Below, piece by piece: positions 47,413-58,953 of a DNA stretch of 64,000 bases. Where the stretch lies: positions 258,926,812-258,990,811 of the forward strand of contig NC_134531.1 in the NCBI RefSeq assembly GCF_050624435.1, written 5' to 3'. The translations under genes were made by a program, and so were the position numbers. Every line of letters begins with the position of its first letter. Position 1 is the first letter of the stretch. This DNA is from Tenrec ecaudatus. Its lineage: Eukaryota > Chordata > Mammalia > Afrosoricida > Tenrecidae. The notes under the pieces were generated by a model. That model did no database searches. It was not told where the DNA came from and saw only the letters and a list, made by a program, of their open reading frames with translations.

Positions 47413-48070
47413 CGCAGCCTTTGGAGCTGTTGTGTGCTTTGAAAATCCAGAATTCAATGCCCTTGTATTCTATAGCACTTGGTCTGGGTCCCTAGGATAT
47501 CCCCAGAAACTCAGGACAATGTAGCTTATTCCTTTCACATTATCAGAGATCCTGCCCCCATAGGCTCCTTAAAAGTCTCTTTAGTCATCCCCCTTGGTGG
47601 TAAGTCCTTCCACTTTTCCTACCAACAGTCATGCACTTGTGCTCCCCCAGATGTGTCTGCTCCCATTCCCCTCTCCTTTCTTGACTTTACATAAGTATCC
47701 CTCCTCCCTCTGATAGGGATGTCTACCTGTTGGGCCACCTAGTGAAAACGTTGCATGGCTGCCACTCAGTAGACAGCATTGTCTTCCCTGTCCTTACCCA
47801 TTTGGTCATAGCTGATGCGACGGACCCTCTGGCAATGTGGCCTTCAGAATGCACACCTAGAAAGGATGGTGTGGAGTTCATGGTCACCAGTCAGGCTTGT
47901 CTGGCCACCCTGCTCAGCAGACTGGATGCTCTGCAAGCTTGAGCTTGTGCCTGTTTTGTTGCTTTTTCCTGCATCAGTGGACTGATACAGTATCTGCCTT
48001 TTTTTTGTGATTGACTAATTTCACTCAGCAGAACATCTTCCAGAGACTCCCATGGGACAAGGTGCTTCAT
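47413..48070 (-). mobile_element. Older L1: 3' UTR and ORF2 end
   Basis: Homologous to 5930-6200 in its 3' UTR part. On the minus strand, 48088-47990 encodes the ORF2 C-terminus (MKHLVPWESLEDVLLSEIS, QSQKKGRY), giving orientation and boundary. The ORF2 end falls near 47985, so this L1 also has an appreciable 3' UTR. Confidence 0.75.
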
Positions 48071-48082
48071 GATTTCCAGGCA

Positions 48083-48395
48083 AAACACAGCATGCCTCTC
48101 TTGTCCCAGGCTCCTTACTCACCTGACCTCACTCCTTGTGATTTCATTTCAAGAGGGTCATGAAAGAACAGCAATTTCATTATGTAGAAGAGGTGGAACA
48201 AACTAACAAGCCAAAAAACCAAGGGAGGTGCTGTCAGTCATCCAAACAGCTGAGTTTGAAAAATGTTTCCAAAAATGGAATCACAGTGTAATGGAGAGTA
48301 CTTTGTCATTGATCGGGTTGTTTTGTAAGAGAAAAATAAAACTAAATAAATAGCTTTGAGAAAAAGTCTGCTATTTTGGGTACTCCCTCTTATCT
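48083..48395 (+). pseudogene. Mariner-like transposase 3' fragment
   Basis: The plus strand encodes a mariner-type transposase C-terminus in broken frames: APYSPDLTPCDF (the segment with the last catalytic Asp region) near 48105-48142, then EFEKCFQKWNHSV-like residues near 48252-48290. A run of A/T follows, ending 'ttttgggtactccctcttat', a plausible terminal repeat abutting a TA target. The 5' part of the transposon is missing. Mariner moves by cut-and-paste into TA dinucleotides. This copy is dead. Confidence 0.65.
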
Positions 48396-48399
48396 GTTA

Positions 48400-48790
48400 G
48401 CCTGTTTGTGCCCTGTACTTGGGCACGTGGGTTGGTTCTCATTTTCTCATTGATGATCCTGATAGCTTTGGTTTTCACATTAGGTATTTGATCCACCTTG
48501 ATTTTGTTTCTGTGAATGAGGTAAAGTATGCGTATTGTTTAATTCTACTCTAGATGGATACCCAGTTTTTTTAGGACAATTTATTGAAGAGGCCATCCCC
48601 TACTCACTTAATGATTACTGAACCTTTGTCAAAAACCAATTGTCTGTATGAGAATACTTTTATTTCTGGGTTTTCTGTCCTGATCCATTGGTCTATGTAT
48701 CTGTCCTTGTACTAGGACCAGTCTGTTTTGACAACTGTGTCTTTATAGTAGGGGTAGACACTTTTAATACTGAAGTTTGCTTGATTGTAT
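48400..48790 (-). pseudogene. Older L1 ORF2 fragment
   Basis: Minus strand resembles the ORF2 region before the C-terminus: DGLFNK, RQLVFDKGS, DQWIRTENPEIK and a TVVKTDWS-like stretch, all in frames broken by stops. It corresponds to the same region as 17950-18440 in the younger L1, so L1 text is missing between here and 48070. Confidence 0.75.
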
Positions 48791-48794
48791 CATC

Positions 48795-50695
48795 TCACGT
48801 GTAAGCATATAAACTGCTTGGCACAGATATCAAAGGAGTGAAAATGTTTCTTAGAAGAAGTCATATTGAACAAGTTACAATTGTGTCTTAGAGAACGCAT
48901 TTCTCTATTTACTGATTCATTTATTGAATTTAATAATTTAACGTGGGTCTTATTTTCAAAGAGAGTATTGAAGTCATGACAACCTCAAATTTTGTTTTTC
49001 TGTTTTCAAGGCACGTTACTTGAATTTTATAGAAGAAAAACGTTAAAGCACTACAAATGAAATCATTAGAAAGAACAATGACAGAAAGAAAGAGAAAAAT
49101 ACTGACTATACTCCCCCCCCCTCTCCCCCTGACAAAATCAAATCTTGATTTCAGGGATTGTTAATTAAATGGAGGGGGGGGGAAATCAGTGATCACAGCT
49201 GGAGACTTCTTAAAATTGTGATTTGGGTAAAGCTCACAGAGCAAACAGGTTTCCCTTTCAACAATCCATGCACATTTTTATTCTGTGCATTGATCGGAAT
49301 CCCCACAACATACCTGTACTTTCCTCACTGTCTCCCTGTATTCCAATTTCCGGTACTCCTTCTTCCCTGTTCCTTCCTGACAGCTAAGCTTTATCCCTGG
49401 ATAAATGCTGCCAAGGGATCGCATGTGATTGGTTATTCTAAGGAGTGTATACCTTCTTGGTGTTGTTGTTTAGATTTTAGGCCTATAGTTTGTTTGAAAT
49501 TTGAGCCATTGGGGACATAGTACTATTTTTAAAGAGCCCTAAGTGCAAGATTTTTATCTCTTATTAGAATTGCAGGTGCAAAATGGTGTCTGTTTGTTTG
49601 TTCCCTAGGGAAGCACAGTCTCTGAGCCAATTAAAACATGAAATAAAATTAAGCATGTCGAGCAATGAAACCTGTCTTTTCTGACATGATGGTATTCTCT
49701 CGAAGTACCAGTCTTGCTAGTCAGAAGTGGAAAGCACATGCCATGGATGAGGAGCAAAGTAGGGTGTTTCCTGCCCTGCCGAGCCTGCCCAAGCCTCTAC
49801 CACTGCCTGTCTGCCCTTCTCAGTGAGACGGTGGACACCTCTCCCTCCTTCATGTTCTCTTGTCTTTCATCACTGGGACCCTGTTCAGTTACAGAAGCAA
49901 ACACATGCACATCAGAGGTAACAACAGAAAAGTGGCAAACACAGAGCTCATCGGTTAGACACTGAAGCGGGGCCTCCATTTATTGGTGTTGTATGCTTGT
50001 TTTGTGATGTGATCTTGGGATCTAAGGAGTTAAAAACAATTCCTTAGTTGGGTGCACTCCAACCAGAATCTTGCATAAACTCCAAAAACCAAATTCACTG
50101 CTATCTAGTCAATTCCAACTCCTAGAAAAATAAACTAGGATAGTATAATTTATTTAAAAACACGTGGCACGTTCAGTTTTCCCCCTATTGCTACTTAATA
50201 TGTGCTGACAGAAAATTTGCCTCAGCCTCCGTAGAAAGGGCTACCTGTGAGAGCAGCCATATGAAGAGAAAGGAATTCGGTTAGTGAGCTCATCAAGTGG
50301 TCCATGCGCGTAGGGCTTAGCAGACGAATCCTCTGCCTACTGGAAGTTTTCTCATTTTTGATCATCTAACTTATCATTCATGTCCTTTTCGGAAGATGTC
50401 TTAATTAACTAATATTTCTTTAATAGAAATATCAAAATTGAAGAATTCCCTACTTCTGGAGATTAAATTCCAAACCACAATCTTGGTTGTATTAATTCTT
50501 TTTTTTTTTTTTAAAATCTCTCTCCTACTTTCTTATGTTTGTACTTGGATGGGTCTCTGAGTCTATTCCGGTGATTTTTGTTTAATAACTTAAAGGTTAT
50601 TTGGTTTGGAATCCATCCTGCACTGGTATGATCTCAACTGGTTGATTACATGACATTGAATTGCATTATGAAAAGAGATTATATTACATTATATT
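48795..50695. other. Unassigned non-coding DNA
   Basis: Mixed composition with a C-run at 49109-49118 and a G-run at 49173-49180. The 49158-49520 frame (120 codons) is the longest here, but shows no domain and no homology that I recognise. A SINE-tail-like scrap lies near 50095-50125. Confidence 0.4.
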
Positions 50696-50699
50696 TTTA

Positions 50700-50990
50700 A
50701 AGGGGAACTTGTAACTGTTAATTCTGATTCATAGTGACCTCAGGCATCATAAAGCAGAAGAGCTCCATGTGCTTCATTTTCTTTTCTGATATCTATCACA
50801 GAAATAAATCATCAGACATCCCTTCATTGGTGCCATGATGTGGGTCTAACCCCCGACCTCGGTGATTTAGGGAATGAGAAACACTTCTATCACCTAATCC
50901 AGTGGATCGAAAGGATGGGAACCCATGTGTGCAGAGTAGAAATGTACTTCTTAGATTTTCAACGTTGTAATCTTTCAGAAACAAATCATC
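50700..50990 (-). mobile_element. Old AfroSINE-like SINE
   Basis: Weak match: 'taattctgattcatagtgac' tail part and a head-like 'acacttctatcacctaatcc'. Strongly diverged. Confidence 0.45.
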
Positions 50991-51377
50991 TGGACTTTCT
51001 TTGAAGTTGTTTCTAGGTGGGTTTGAATTGTCAGTCTCTCAGTTAGCGGTGAAGTGTTTAAATATGGTGTCACCCAGGAATTGCTACTTTAACATTACGA
51101 TTATGTACAAGGTAATTGCATTATATCAAATTACATTTTGAAAAATAACCTGTCCTATCTAAAACAACACATTTAATCATGTGCAACTACTCCACTATAA
51201 GAATTCGTCTAGTATTTGGCAAAATATCTAGGCGTCATAGCCTGACCAAATTGACAATTACACTAACTATTACAGAAGGGGACTTGGAACAGATGAAGCC
51301 TCTTTGTACTGCTTCTCCTATGTGTGGTTTATCCACTCGGAATCTATTGTTAAGTAATCATGTCGTATGTGGCAAAC

Positions 51378-51572
51378 CAAATACTAGATTCACTGCCATC
51401 AGATTGAGGCTGATTCATAGCAACCTTTTCTGACAGGGTATAAATGCCCAGTGACAATAACTTTAAGGGAGTAGAAAGTGTGCCTTATTGCTGCAGACCA
51501 GCAAGTGGTTTCAAACTGCTGACCTTGCAGTTAGCAGCCCAACAACTAACTACTCCGCCACCACAGCCCCTT
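51378..51572 (-). mobile_element. AfroSINE-type SINE
   Basis: 'attcactgccatcagattga', 'ctgattcatagcaacc', 'ccttgcagttagcagcccaa'. Clear family order. Confidence 0.85.
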
Positions 51573-51574
51573 CA

Positions 51575-52140
51575 TTTTCTGTGAAAGTGTCAAACTATCT
51601 GTCTAAATTAAGACAATATCTTTTCACTCAATTTGCTCAAATGGCCATTTTTTTAAACTATCCTTTGCTCTCCTTCTATGTCAAATCTGTTAAATAACCT
51701 CCACACTGATGTTACATTCATAAATTTATCTTATATGATATTGATCATGTTGATTATATATAATCATCATTCAGTAAGCATTTGAAAACTATTCAGAGAA
51801 GCAACATTAGTACTAAAGTCATCAGAACACAATATGAGCAGTAAATATTTGCTGTATAGGAAGTATCTCCTTTTAAATTAGGGAGGTTAAATGACACAAC
51901 CATGATTTGAGTTCATTTTCTGTTTATTTCCTTGGTATTATGGTAACTTCTTGTCATTATTATACATGCTTTAACAGATACATATAACTTTTTAATTACA
52001 TGTTATACTAGTAAGATTCTATAAAGTAAATATTCCTCAAAGTTTATATTCCCTTCTACTAAATATTATTTTAAATACATAAAGTACCAGTATTTTAAAA
52101 CGAATTCACTGAGTACACAATCACAAGTAGTTATAAAGCT
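51575..52140. other. Unassigned AT-rich DNA
   Basis: Nothing recognised. Confidence 0.4.
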
Positions 52141-52144
52141 CCGA

Positions 52145-52296
52145 TGAATCCAACACCAAGCTCACTGACTAATTCTGATATACAGCAACCGTACATCGGA
52201 CTCCCAAGGCTATACATGCACAGTGTTGAAATGCCTCTAGGGGTCCCAAGCTTGTAATCACTTTAGAAGCAGACGTGGCTCATGGGTTTAAACCAC
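52145..52296 (-). mobile_element. AfroSINE, interrupted at LTR edge
   Basis: 'aagctcactgactaattctg' tail and body up to 'catgggtttaaaccac', where an LTR begins. Confidence 0.7.
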
Positions 52297-52731
52297 TGCG
52301 GTAGTTACCTAATTTCATGTCCACTTGAAGAGATCTAAAAGTGTAGGGGTAGTATTCAACCTGTCAATCGGGTCACAGACCGATGATGCATCCTTGTGAG
52401 TGTGAACATACACCCACCCCCACCCACCTGGCCTCTTGGCTTTTACGTTCCTGCTGGCAGGCCACTCTGAAACCTGCCAGAGCCCTGTAATGCTTCCACT
52501 GTCAGTGGAGCCATATGAGTTTGCACCCACCGACCTGTGATACTCTGCATCATTGCATGTGGTTGCATGAGTCTGCAGAGGGACTTATGAACTTATTTCG
52601 GACTTGTGGACTTGAGTTGGACTGGGCTGGGGTGTATTTTTGATAAATAATTACTTCTTGATATAAAACTCTGTCTTCTATAAAAATGAGTGTCTCTGAA
52701 CTTACTTCTCTAGACAACATGTCCTACAACA
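52297..52731 (+). mobile_element. ERV-L-type LTR
   Basis: 435 bases from 'tgcggtagttacc' to 'tcctacaaca', colinear with 14149-14573 ('agtgtaggggtagtattcaa', 'cttgatataaaactctg'). The flanking 5-mers ('accac' and 'ttatg') do not match, so an end may have shifted or the duplication was lost. Confidence 0.75.
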
Positions 52732-53285
52732 TTATGGTCCTGGGAAGTAGGATACTAGAGAAACAAATAATGAAGATGGAAAGTAGATGTTTGTCTAACC
52801 TCTGCCTTATGGCAGTTTTTCTTTTTTCGACTAGCTGGAGGTCAGATATGGCCATGCGGTTACTCAATTTTTTTCTGGGAAGGACATGGGAAATAAAGAT
52901 TTTGGTTCCTAGAAAATGTCTTTGGACATTCCTGTCTGAATAGGTGAAAATGTATGTGATAAGTGTAAATTTTGTGATCAAGGGGCAAAAAACATCCCTT
53001 GAAATCTCTCACACCCTGCTGAGTTAAAACAGCTGACAGATCCCTGGTCCTGGCTTGATGCAGCCAGAGGCCTAAGGCCATTTTGCATATGAATGGGATA
53101 GTTTAGATAAGAAAAGATTGGATTTTACTGTTTTAAGAATTTAATTCAGGATCTGGCTGTATTAGGATTATACTGATTTCTTCTACCTATTGCTATTAAT
53201 ATAATGTTTGGTTGAAACGACTATTGAGAAGCATGAATTGAGCATTTGTAAGCCCACTGCCTTCACCCATTAAATTAGTTAATTA
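52732..53285. other. Unassigned non-coding DNA
   Basis: The 52686-52943 frame begins inside the LTR and has no domain. The sequence has a weak ERV-like look but no supported assignment. Confidence 0.4.
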
Positions 53286-53289
53286 AAGG

Positions 53290-55322
53290 GGTATAGAAAA
53301 TACTTTCCAAGAAGGCTTAGAAAGGTAAATCCCACTGGCATGGAACAGCAAACTAACAGAGAGGATGACAGGGCCAGGTATAAGCCTAGCTACATTAACC
53401 CCTTCTCCAGAAAAAGGCAACGCAGAAGACAACACTGAGATATAGCCTGGGGAGAGAGGCACGTCTATCCAGACCACACGCGAGCAAACTAAGAGGGAGA
53501 GAGAAAGTGGACCTCATCATGGCCCACAAGCTCCATGGACAAGGTCCCTACTCATAGCACCCAATGCATAGGTTGGATCATAGGGCCAGCCCCACCATGA
53601 GACAAGACATTCCCTCAATGACCCATAGTGCTATGGGGGACAGCCCCAGAGACATTGTGCAGAAAGTATACCTGGTCTGCCCTATGAAGTGAGGTAAAAC
53701 ATGAAGGGAGTGCTACTGGGCAGCAAGAGGAGCAAAGTAACCAAGTCCCCAAGGAATCCTGGAAATAGACTCCTGACTTGGAGCACAGGGATTGACACCT
53801 CATCAGACTTGATCAGAAAACATGCATAAGGATCAGGAGACAGACCTGGAACAATCTACTTTTTTTTATCTCCTGTTCTACTTTGTTTTGTTTGTTTGTT
53901 TTATTAGGTTTTGTTTTTGTTTTTCTCTTTTTCTCACCCCACGTCTATTTACATAAGATAGGAAGGATGAACAATTCTGAGGAGAAAACTATGGCATTGG
54001 CAGTTCCAGGGGACATGGGAGAGGAGGAGTGGAGAGGGGGAGGGGGGAGGGGGAGTGGGGAGCCAACAATGTCAGAGATAAGGGAACAAAAAGAGATCTA
54101 AAATTGAGGGTGAGGAGGGCATATAATTCTGGGTGAGACTTGATAAAGAGCAATGTATCTGAGAGAAAATATTGAGAGTTGAATGGAGGGTGAGCATGAT
54201 AGTGGGATAGGAGGAAGGTGAAGGAAATAGAGGAAAGAAATAGGAGGCAAAAGCTATTTATAGAGGTATAGCTACAGCCATGTATACAGGTAAATATATT
54301 CATTTATAATAAAAGGGGTAGAGGCATGTGTGTGTGTGTGTGTGTGTAATAAGTATTGATAGCAGACAGACTTGGGGTCTCTTCTCAAGGCTTCCCTTAA
54401 CACAAGAATACTTTATTCTGACAAGCTGCACTCTTTGATACTCACCTTCCTGACACAAATTCTGAGGACAAAATGTGTGCATAAGCAAATGTGGTGAAGA
54501 AAGCTGATGGTGCTCAGTTCTCAAAAGATATAGCATCTGGGGTCTTAAAAGCTTGAAATCAAACAAGTGCCATCTAGCTGGGAAGAAACACACCAGTCTG
54601 TATGATCATGAGGTATCAATGGGATCAGGTAACAGGTAACAAAAGATCCAAAACAAACAACTATATTGATGCAAAAGAGGTGGGTTGGAGTGGAGACCCA
54701 AAGCCCATCTGTAGATGATTGGATATCCCCCACAGAAGAGGTATAAGGAAAGGATGGTTCGACCAAGGTGCAGTATAGCGCCAATGAATGACACATCATT
54801 CCTCTAGTTCCTGAATACTTCCTCCCCTTTCCCCCACTATCATGACCCATTTCTGACTTACAAATCCAGCTAGACTGGAGGACACACATTGGTACAGAGA
54901 AGAGCTCCTGACACAGGAAACTCAGGACAAATAAACCCCTCAAGGACAGTAATGGAAGTAGCAATATCCTGAGGGTGGGGGCATGGTCAGGGACGGGGAA
55001 GGCTGAGAAGAGGGGAACCCATCTCAAGATTGGATATATAGCACCCCCCCACCAGCCTGCGAGGGAGATGGATACCAGAAATGTGGGTGAAGGAAGACAA
55101 AGGACAGTGTAAGCTATGAAATAATAATAACAATATATAATTAATCAAGAATACAGAAGCATGGGAGAGAGCAGGGTGAAAAGAGCAGCATATATCAAAG
55201 ACTCAAGCAGAAAATGTCTTGGAAACGATGATGGCAGCATATGTACAAATATGCTTGATTCAATTGAAGTATGGAAGGTTATAAGAGCTGTAAGAGCCCT
55301 CGATAAAATAATGGGAGAAAAA
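53290..55322 (+). mobile_element. L1 3' UTR, about 2.0 kb
   Basis: Plus-strand L1 3' UTR from a region preceding the 'gacattgtgcagaaag' block through 'atctagctgggaag' (one conserved segment at 54485-54610) to 'gccctcgataaaataatggg' and an A-rich tail. 'aaaggtaa' occurs near the left edge (53323) and after the tail (55322), a tentative duplication. It is more diverged than 28615-30585. Confidence 0.8.
54326..54348. repeat. (GT)n microsatellite
   Basis: Short pure GT run inside the L1 3' UTR. Confidence 0.95.
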
Positions 55323-55408
55323 AAAGGTAAGCCCCATCCAGTGCCTTGGGTAATAATGATATTTACATTCGAAAAGACTTGCTGAGAGTGCTATTGGCAG
55401 ACCTTCTT

Positions 55409-55631
55409 TTTTTTTTTAACTTTTTTTTTTATTTTAACAATTTATTGGGGCTGATACAATTCTTTTCACAGTTCATACATATACATACATCAATTGTATA
55501 AAGCACATCTGTACAGTCTTTGCCCTAATCATTTTTTTCTCTTTTCTTCTTTTACATTTTATTAGGGACTCAAACAACTCTTACCACAATCCATACATAT
55601 ACATACATCAATTGTATAAAGCACATCCATA
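55409..55631 (-). mobile_element. L1 3' end with doubled tail
   Basis: Flanked by an exact 13-bp duplication, 'ggcagaccttctt' (55396-55408 and 55632-55644). The L1 terminal sequence is present twice (starts near 55435 and 55556) and ends 'cacatccata', the same 5' motif as the doubled copy at 40906-41224 shares internally. Confidence 0.9.
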
Positions 55632-55644
55632 GGCAGACCTTCTT

Positions 55645-56650
55645 AATCTGGGTAGATTACAGAAACAAATTCATAGAGACTCATATGTGAATAAGAAAGA
55701 GGTTTATATACAAGAGCAGTTAATATTGAGGAAACATTCTAGCCCAGTCCAGATCAAATCCATAAGTCCGATATTAGCCTGAAACACATGAAATGATGCC
55801 GGATACAGGAAGATAACAGGCCAGTGGGTTGGAAGTCTTCTGGATCCAGTGGCATTGTAAGCATCTCAGCATTGGCAGGGATCTACACTTGACTTCTCCA
55901 GCACCCAGGGATGCACCAGGTTAGGTCCATGTGGCTTCTTCTCAGGGATGTCTCACAGGGAGTGAGCCTTGTCAGTAGAGAGTCTCCAAGGGAGTGAACC
56001 AAGAGAGAGTGAGGTAATTCGTTTATTGTGCTAACCTGGCTGATAAACACACGTGGGGTTAATTGAAAGGAGAAGGAATAAATGGCTCGGTGAGCCTCAC
56101 CGTTCTAGTTCGTGGGTCTCTTGTTTTTTGATGGTCGGACCAGGGAGCAGCTGCCTTAGCCGGTTCCCTGCTTTAGTTGGAAAAGCCACATGGACCTACC
56201 CTGATGCAACCATGGGCACTGGAGTAGCCATCAGGAGACTCCTGCCAGGCTAAAATGCTTACATATTCACTGACTTGGCTTTCCTCCTGCAGTCAGCATC
56301 ATTGCAGCTGTTTTGTGAGATGGAGGAGGACTTTGTGGATTGGTGTTGGACATATGGGTTAATAGGTTAAAGTTGGACTTGTGGGCTTGGGCAGCACTGA
56401 GTTTGGATGTTTTCTTGATGCACACTTAACCTTTATATAAAACTCTCTCTTATACCTGAGTTTCTGTGGATTTGTTTCTTAAAGCACCCAGACTAACACA
56501 GAGTGTCCAAGGGAGGAATAAAGGAGTTCTCAGGAGGCAATGCCCAGACAAAGGCCTTATTGGCTATACAATGATTGACAGACTAGGCTCCACCTCTTCA
56601 CTCTTAAATCTCTCAAGTCCCAATTGACACCAGATAATGTAACTACCACA
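55645..56650 (-). mobile_element. ERV-L-type LTR, interrupted by another LTR
   Basis: Minus-strand LTR of the 46202-46651 family in two parts (55645-56009 and 56501-56650). The element start ('tgtggtagttac' on the minus strand) is at 56650, and its end near 55645 is slightly eroded ('aatctgggtag'). A plus-strand LTR sits inside it. Confidence 0.8.
56010..56500 (+). mobile_element. Solo ERV-L LTR nested in an LTR
   Basis: 491 bases from 'tgaggtaattcgtttattgtg' to 'cagactaacaca', same family as the 3' LTR at 11154-11762. Flanks 'gagag' (56005-56009) and 'gagtg' (56501-56505) differ at one of five bases, consistent with an aged 5-bp duplication. Confidence 0.85.
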
Positions 56651-57470
56651 CAGACTGAAGGAAAAAAAGAAGCCATTTGGCCTTTTTGGATTTTGAACTA
56701 GTGGCCTGTGCCTGAAGCTGGAAAAATCTGGAGCCCTGAAGGAACTCTCCTCTCCAGGACTGAATGTTAGGAGGAGCTGCTGGCAGCCGAGAATGGGGTG
56801 GCCACCTGGATCCACCTGCTGAGTGGAAATGGAAGAAATGCAGCAATAGAGAGGTGAGTTGAGTCTGGCCACTAACACACGTAGACAAGAAGAGAGACGA
56901 GAGCAGGTTGGAGGGTCTGTAGTTTAAAGAGCTGAGCAGAACCAGAGTCTATGCATCACCTAGACCAAGGCAGGGAGGATTGTTGAGAATTACTGCCAGG
57001 GGCCGTGGTTGGAAAGTGAGGTGGCCTAAGGGCATCCTGTCGAGGGAAAGCAAGGCAGCCCACATTGAGTCAACTGGAACGTGACAGATGAAGATTTTTG
57101 AGTCAGTGAATTGATGTATATTCCTGCTAACTTTATAGATGGGCTGTCCTGATTTCAATTTGCTTAGGGATGCAGACTTACAAGCGTTCAACTGGAGTGA
57201 AGATTCTTCACACCAAAGATAAAGCTTGTATCCTCAGCACTGGTGAAATCTACACGGGCAACATAGAAACGGAATACCCCAAAGGGGTGGGGCAGGATCA
57301 AGGCAGGAACTGGCTGGCTTACAAATTTTCATGAACTGGCTGGCTTACAAATTTTCATGGGTGAGGAAGAGGTGCATAGGATTATAGGATTATGGTGTAG
57401 GTGTTCCTATAACTGCAATTATTAAGCAGAATATTTTTGTTCACTTATAGACATTATACTTAAATGAGCC
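56651..57470. other. Unassigned non-coding DNA, possibly ERV-linked
   Basis: Moderate GC, situated between two LTR-related regions; it could hold ERV internal sequence, but no gag, pol or env domain is visible. The 104-codon minus frame at 56564-56878 overlaps the LTR edge and is not a gene that I recognise. Confidence 0.35.
57307..57358. repeat. 26-bp perfect tandem duplication
   Basis: 'gaactggctggcttacaaat' plus 'tttcat' occurs twice without mismatch at 57307-57332 and 57333-57358. Confidence 0.97.
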
Positions 57471-57479
57471 AGGCACATT

Positions 57480-57617
57480 TTGAATTGCATGTATTTTAGT
57501 TTTATCTGTTAGTCATAAATATGATTGTAATATTGTCTTTGTTTTAAAATTTATTTGGGCTAAAATAAATTTTATGGCTAAAGAGTTGTGTAGAAGTGTC
57601 AAGTTGACAATGGGTGG
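57480..57617 (+). mobile_element. ERV-L internal 3' end
   Basis: 'atggctaaagagttgtgta' and 'caagttgacaa' match 11108-11145, in the same position just before an LTR. Confidence 0.6.
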
Positions 57618-58053
57618 ACTGGTAGTTACAATATGTCATGTCACCTTGAAGATATATAAAAATGTAGGGGTGGAGTTTAGCGTGTAAGTCATGTCACAGC
57701 CAGATGATGACTCATTGTGGGCATGACCATCTCATAAGAGCGTGCTTGGGGAACCTCTACTTCTCTCTCTGCCTTAGCCTTCTTGTTGACTGACCTTGAA
57801 TGCTTCCAGAGCCACCATCTTTGGATCCACATGACTTTGCACCCACCAACCTGTGATGTTCCTGCATTCTACATAATTGCATGGGACTGCATGAGTCTGA
57901 AGAGGGATTCATGACTAATTTTGGCTTATAAACTAGAGACGGACTGGGCTGGGATATTTTCTCATTCTATAATTACCTCTTGATATAAAGCTCTTCCTTA
58001 TACATATATGAGTGTCTCTGAACTAATTTCTCGAATCAACCTGGGCTAACACA
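57618..58053 (+). mobile_element. ERV-L-type LTR
   Basis: From 'actggtagttac' (start eroded) to 'gggctaacaca', colinear with 14149-14573. Because internal sequence precedes it, this is a 3' LTR and not a solo LTR. Confidence 0.8.
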
Positions 58054-58335
58054 ACTACTGACCTTCAGTTAGCAGCCAAACACTTTAACTAGTATACCAC
58101 CAAGCTACTTCTAGTACCACATTTCATCCCAAACCTGTTCTATTGTCAACCAATTCTTACTCAGAGTGATTGTGCAAGGGAGAATATAGCTGTCCATAGC
58201 ATTTGCAAGACTATACTCTTTATGGACGCAGTCTACCACAGCTATTACCAATAGAGCAATTAGTGGGTTCAAACCATTGTCCGTTTGGTTAGCAGTGAGC
58301 ACTTTAACCACTTCACTACCAGGGATCCTTCCATA
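58054..58335 (-). mobile_element. AfroSINE fragments, two
   Basis: A head fragment ('gaccttcagttagcagccaa') at 58060-58115, then a fuller copy to 58335 ending in the head 'ggttagcagtgagcacttta', 'accacttcactaccagg'. Confidence 0.65.
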
Positions 58336-58339
58336 GATA

Positions 58340-58950
58340 TTACAGGCGTGCCAACTCTATGATCTAGTGCTACACTATTCTATATAATTGCTATGGATCA
58401 GAATTAACTTAGAAACAAGGAATTTATTTCACGAGCATTCCAAACTTTCCATACCCTTTAACCCTCCCCTGAAGAAGTCTGCATTGCTTTATTTCTCCAT
58501 GCCAAATTGGCAATTTCAACAACTTTGAGGGAGATGAATTATTTTCCTTTTAATTGTTCCTGAAATTTGTCAAAGAAAAAGAAGTGTGAAGAAGCAGGAT
58601 CAAGGCTGCCAAGAAGACTGACTAAGGTTTCCAAACGAAATTCTCATAGGACTACCATTACTACCCTAGAAATATGAGCAGATCCACTGTCCTGATGAAA
58701 AAAAATTCATTGGTGCAATTTTTCTCATGAGTGCAGTTTTTAGATGTATTAAAAGTTCTTTACAATAAGCTCCTATACCATCATATTCCCTTTAAAAAAT
58801 CTATTAACTTAATCTTGTGAGAATACCAAAAAAACCCCACAATAATAACAACACAAAAAAGTCATTGTGACCTTGTGTGCTAATTTTTTGTCTTGAATTA
58901 AACTGTCCCATAAGATGCTCTCAGAAGCACTATTTTGATTAAATATTTCT
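58340..58950. other. Unassigned non-coding DNA
   Basis: Nothing firm. 58480-58780 might be an old DNA-transposon scrap, but I cannot support it. Confidence 0.35.
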
Positions 58951-58953
58951 ATT

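Noticed and set aside
49158..49520. 120-codon frame in unassigned DNA
   Set aside because: No recognisable domain, no splice or promoter context and unremarkable length for chance; kept only as unassigned sequence.
54545..55027. 160-codon minus-strand frame
   Set aside because: Also antisense to an L1 3' UTR, with no domain signature.
56053..56253. 66-codon frame resembling a tryptophan/proline-rich peptide
   Set aside because: Falls wholly within the LTR at 56010-56500, and a different frame is open in the related LTR at 11154-11762.
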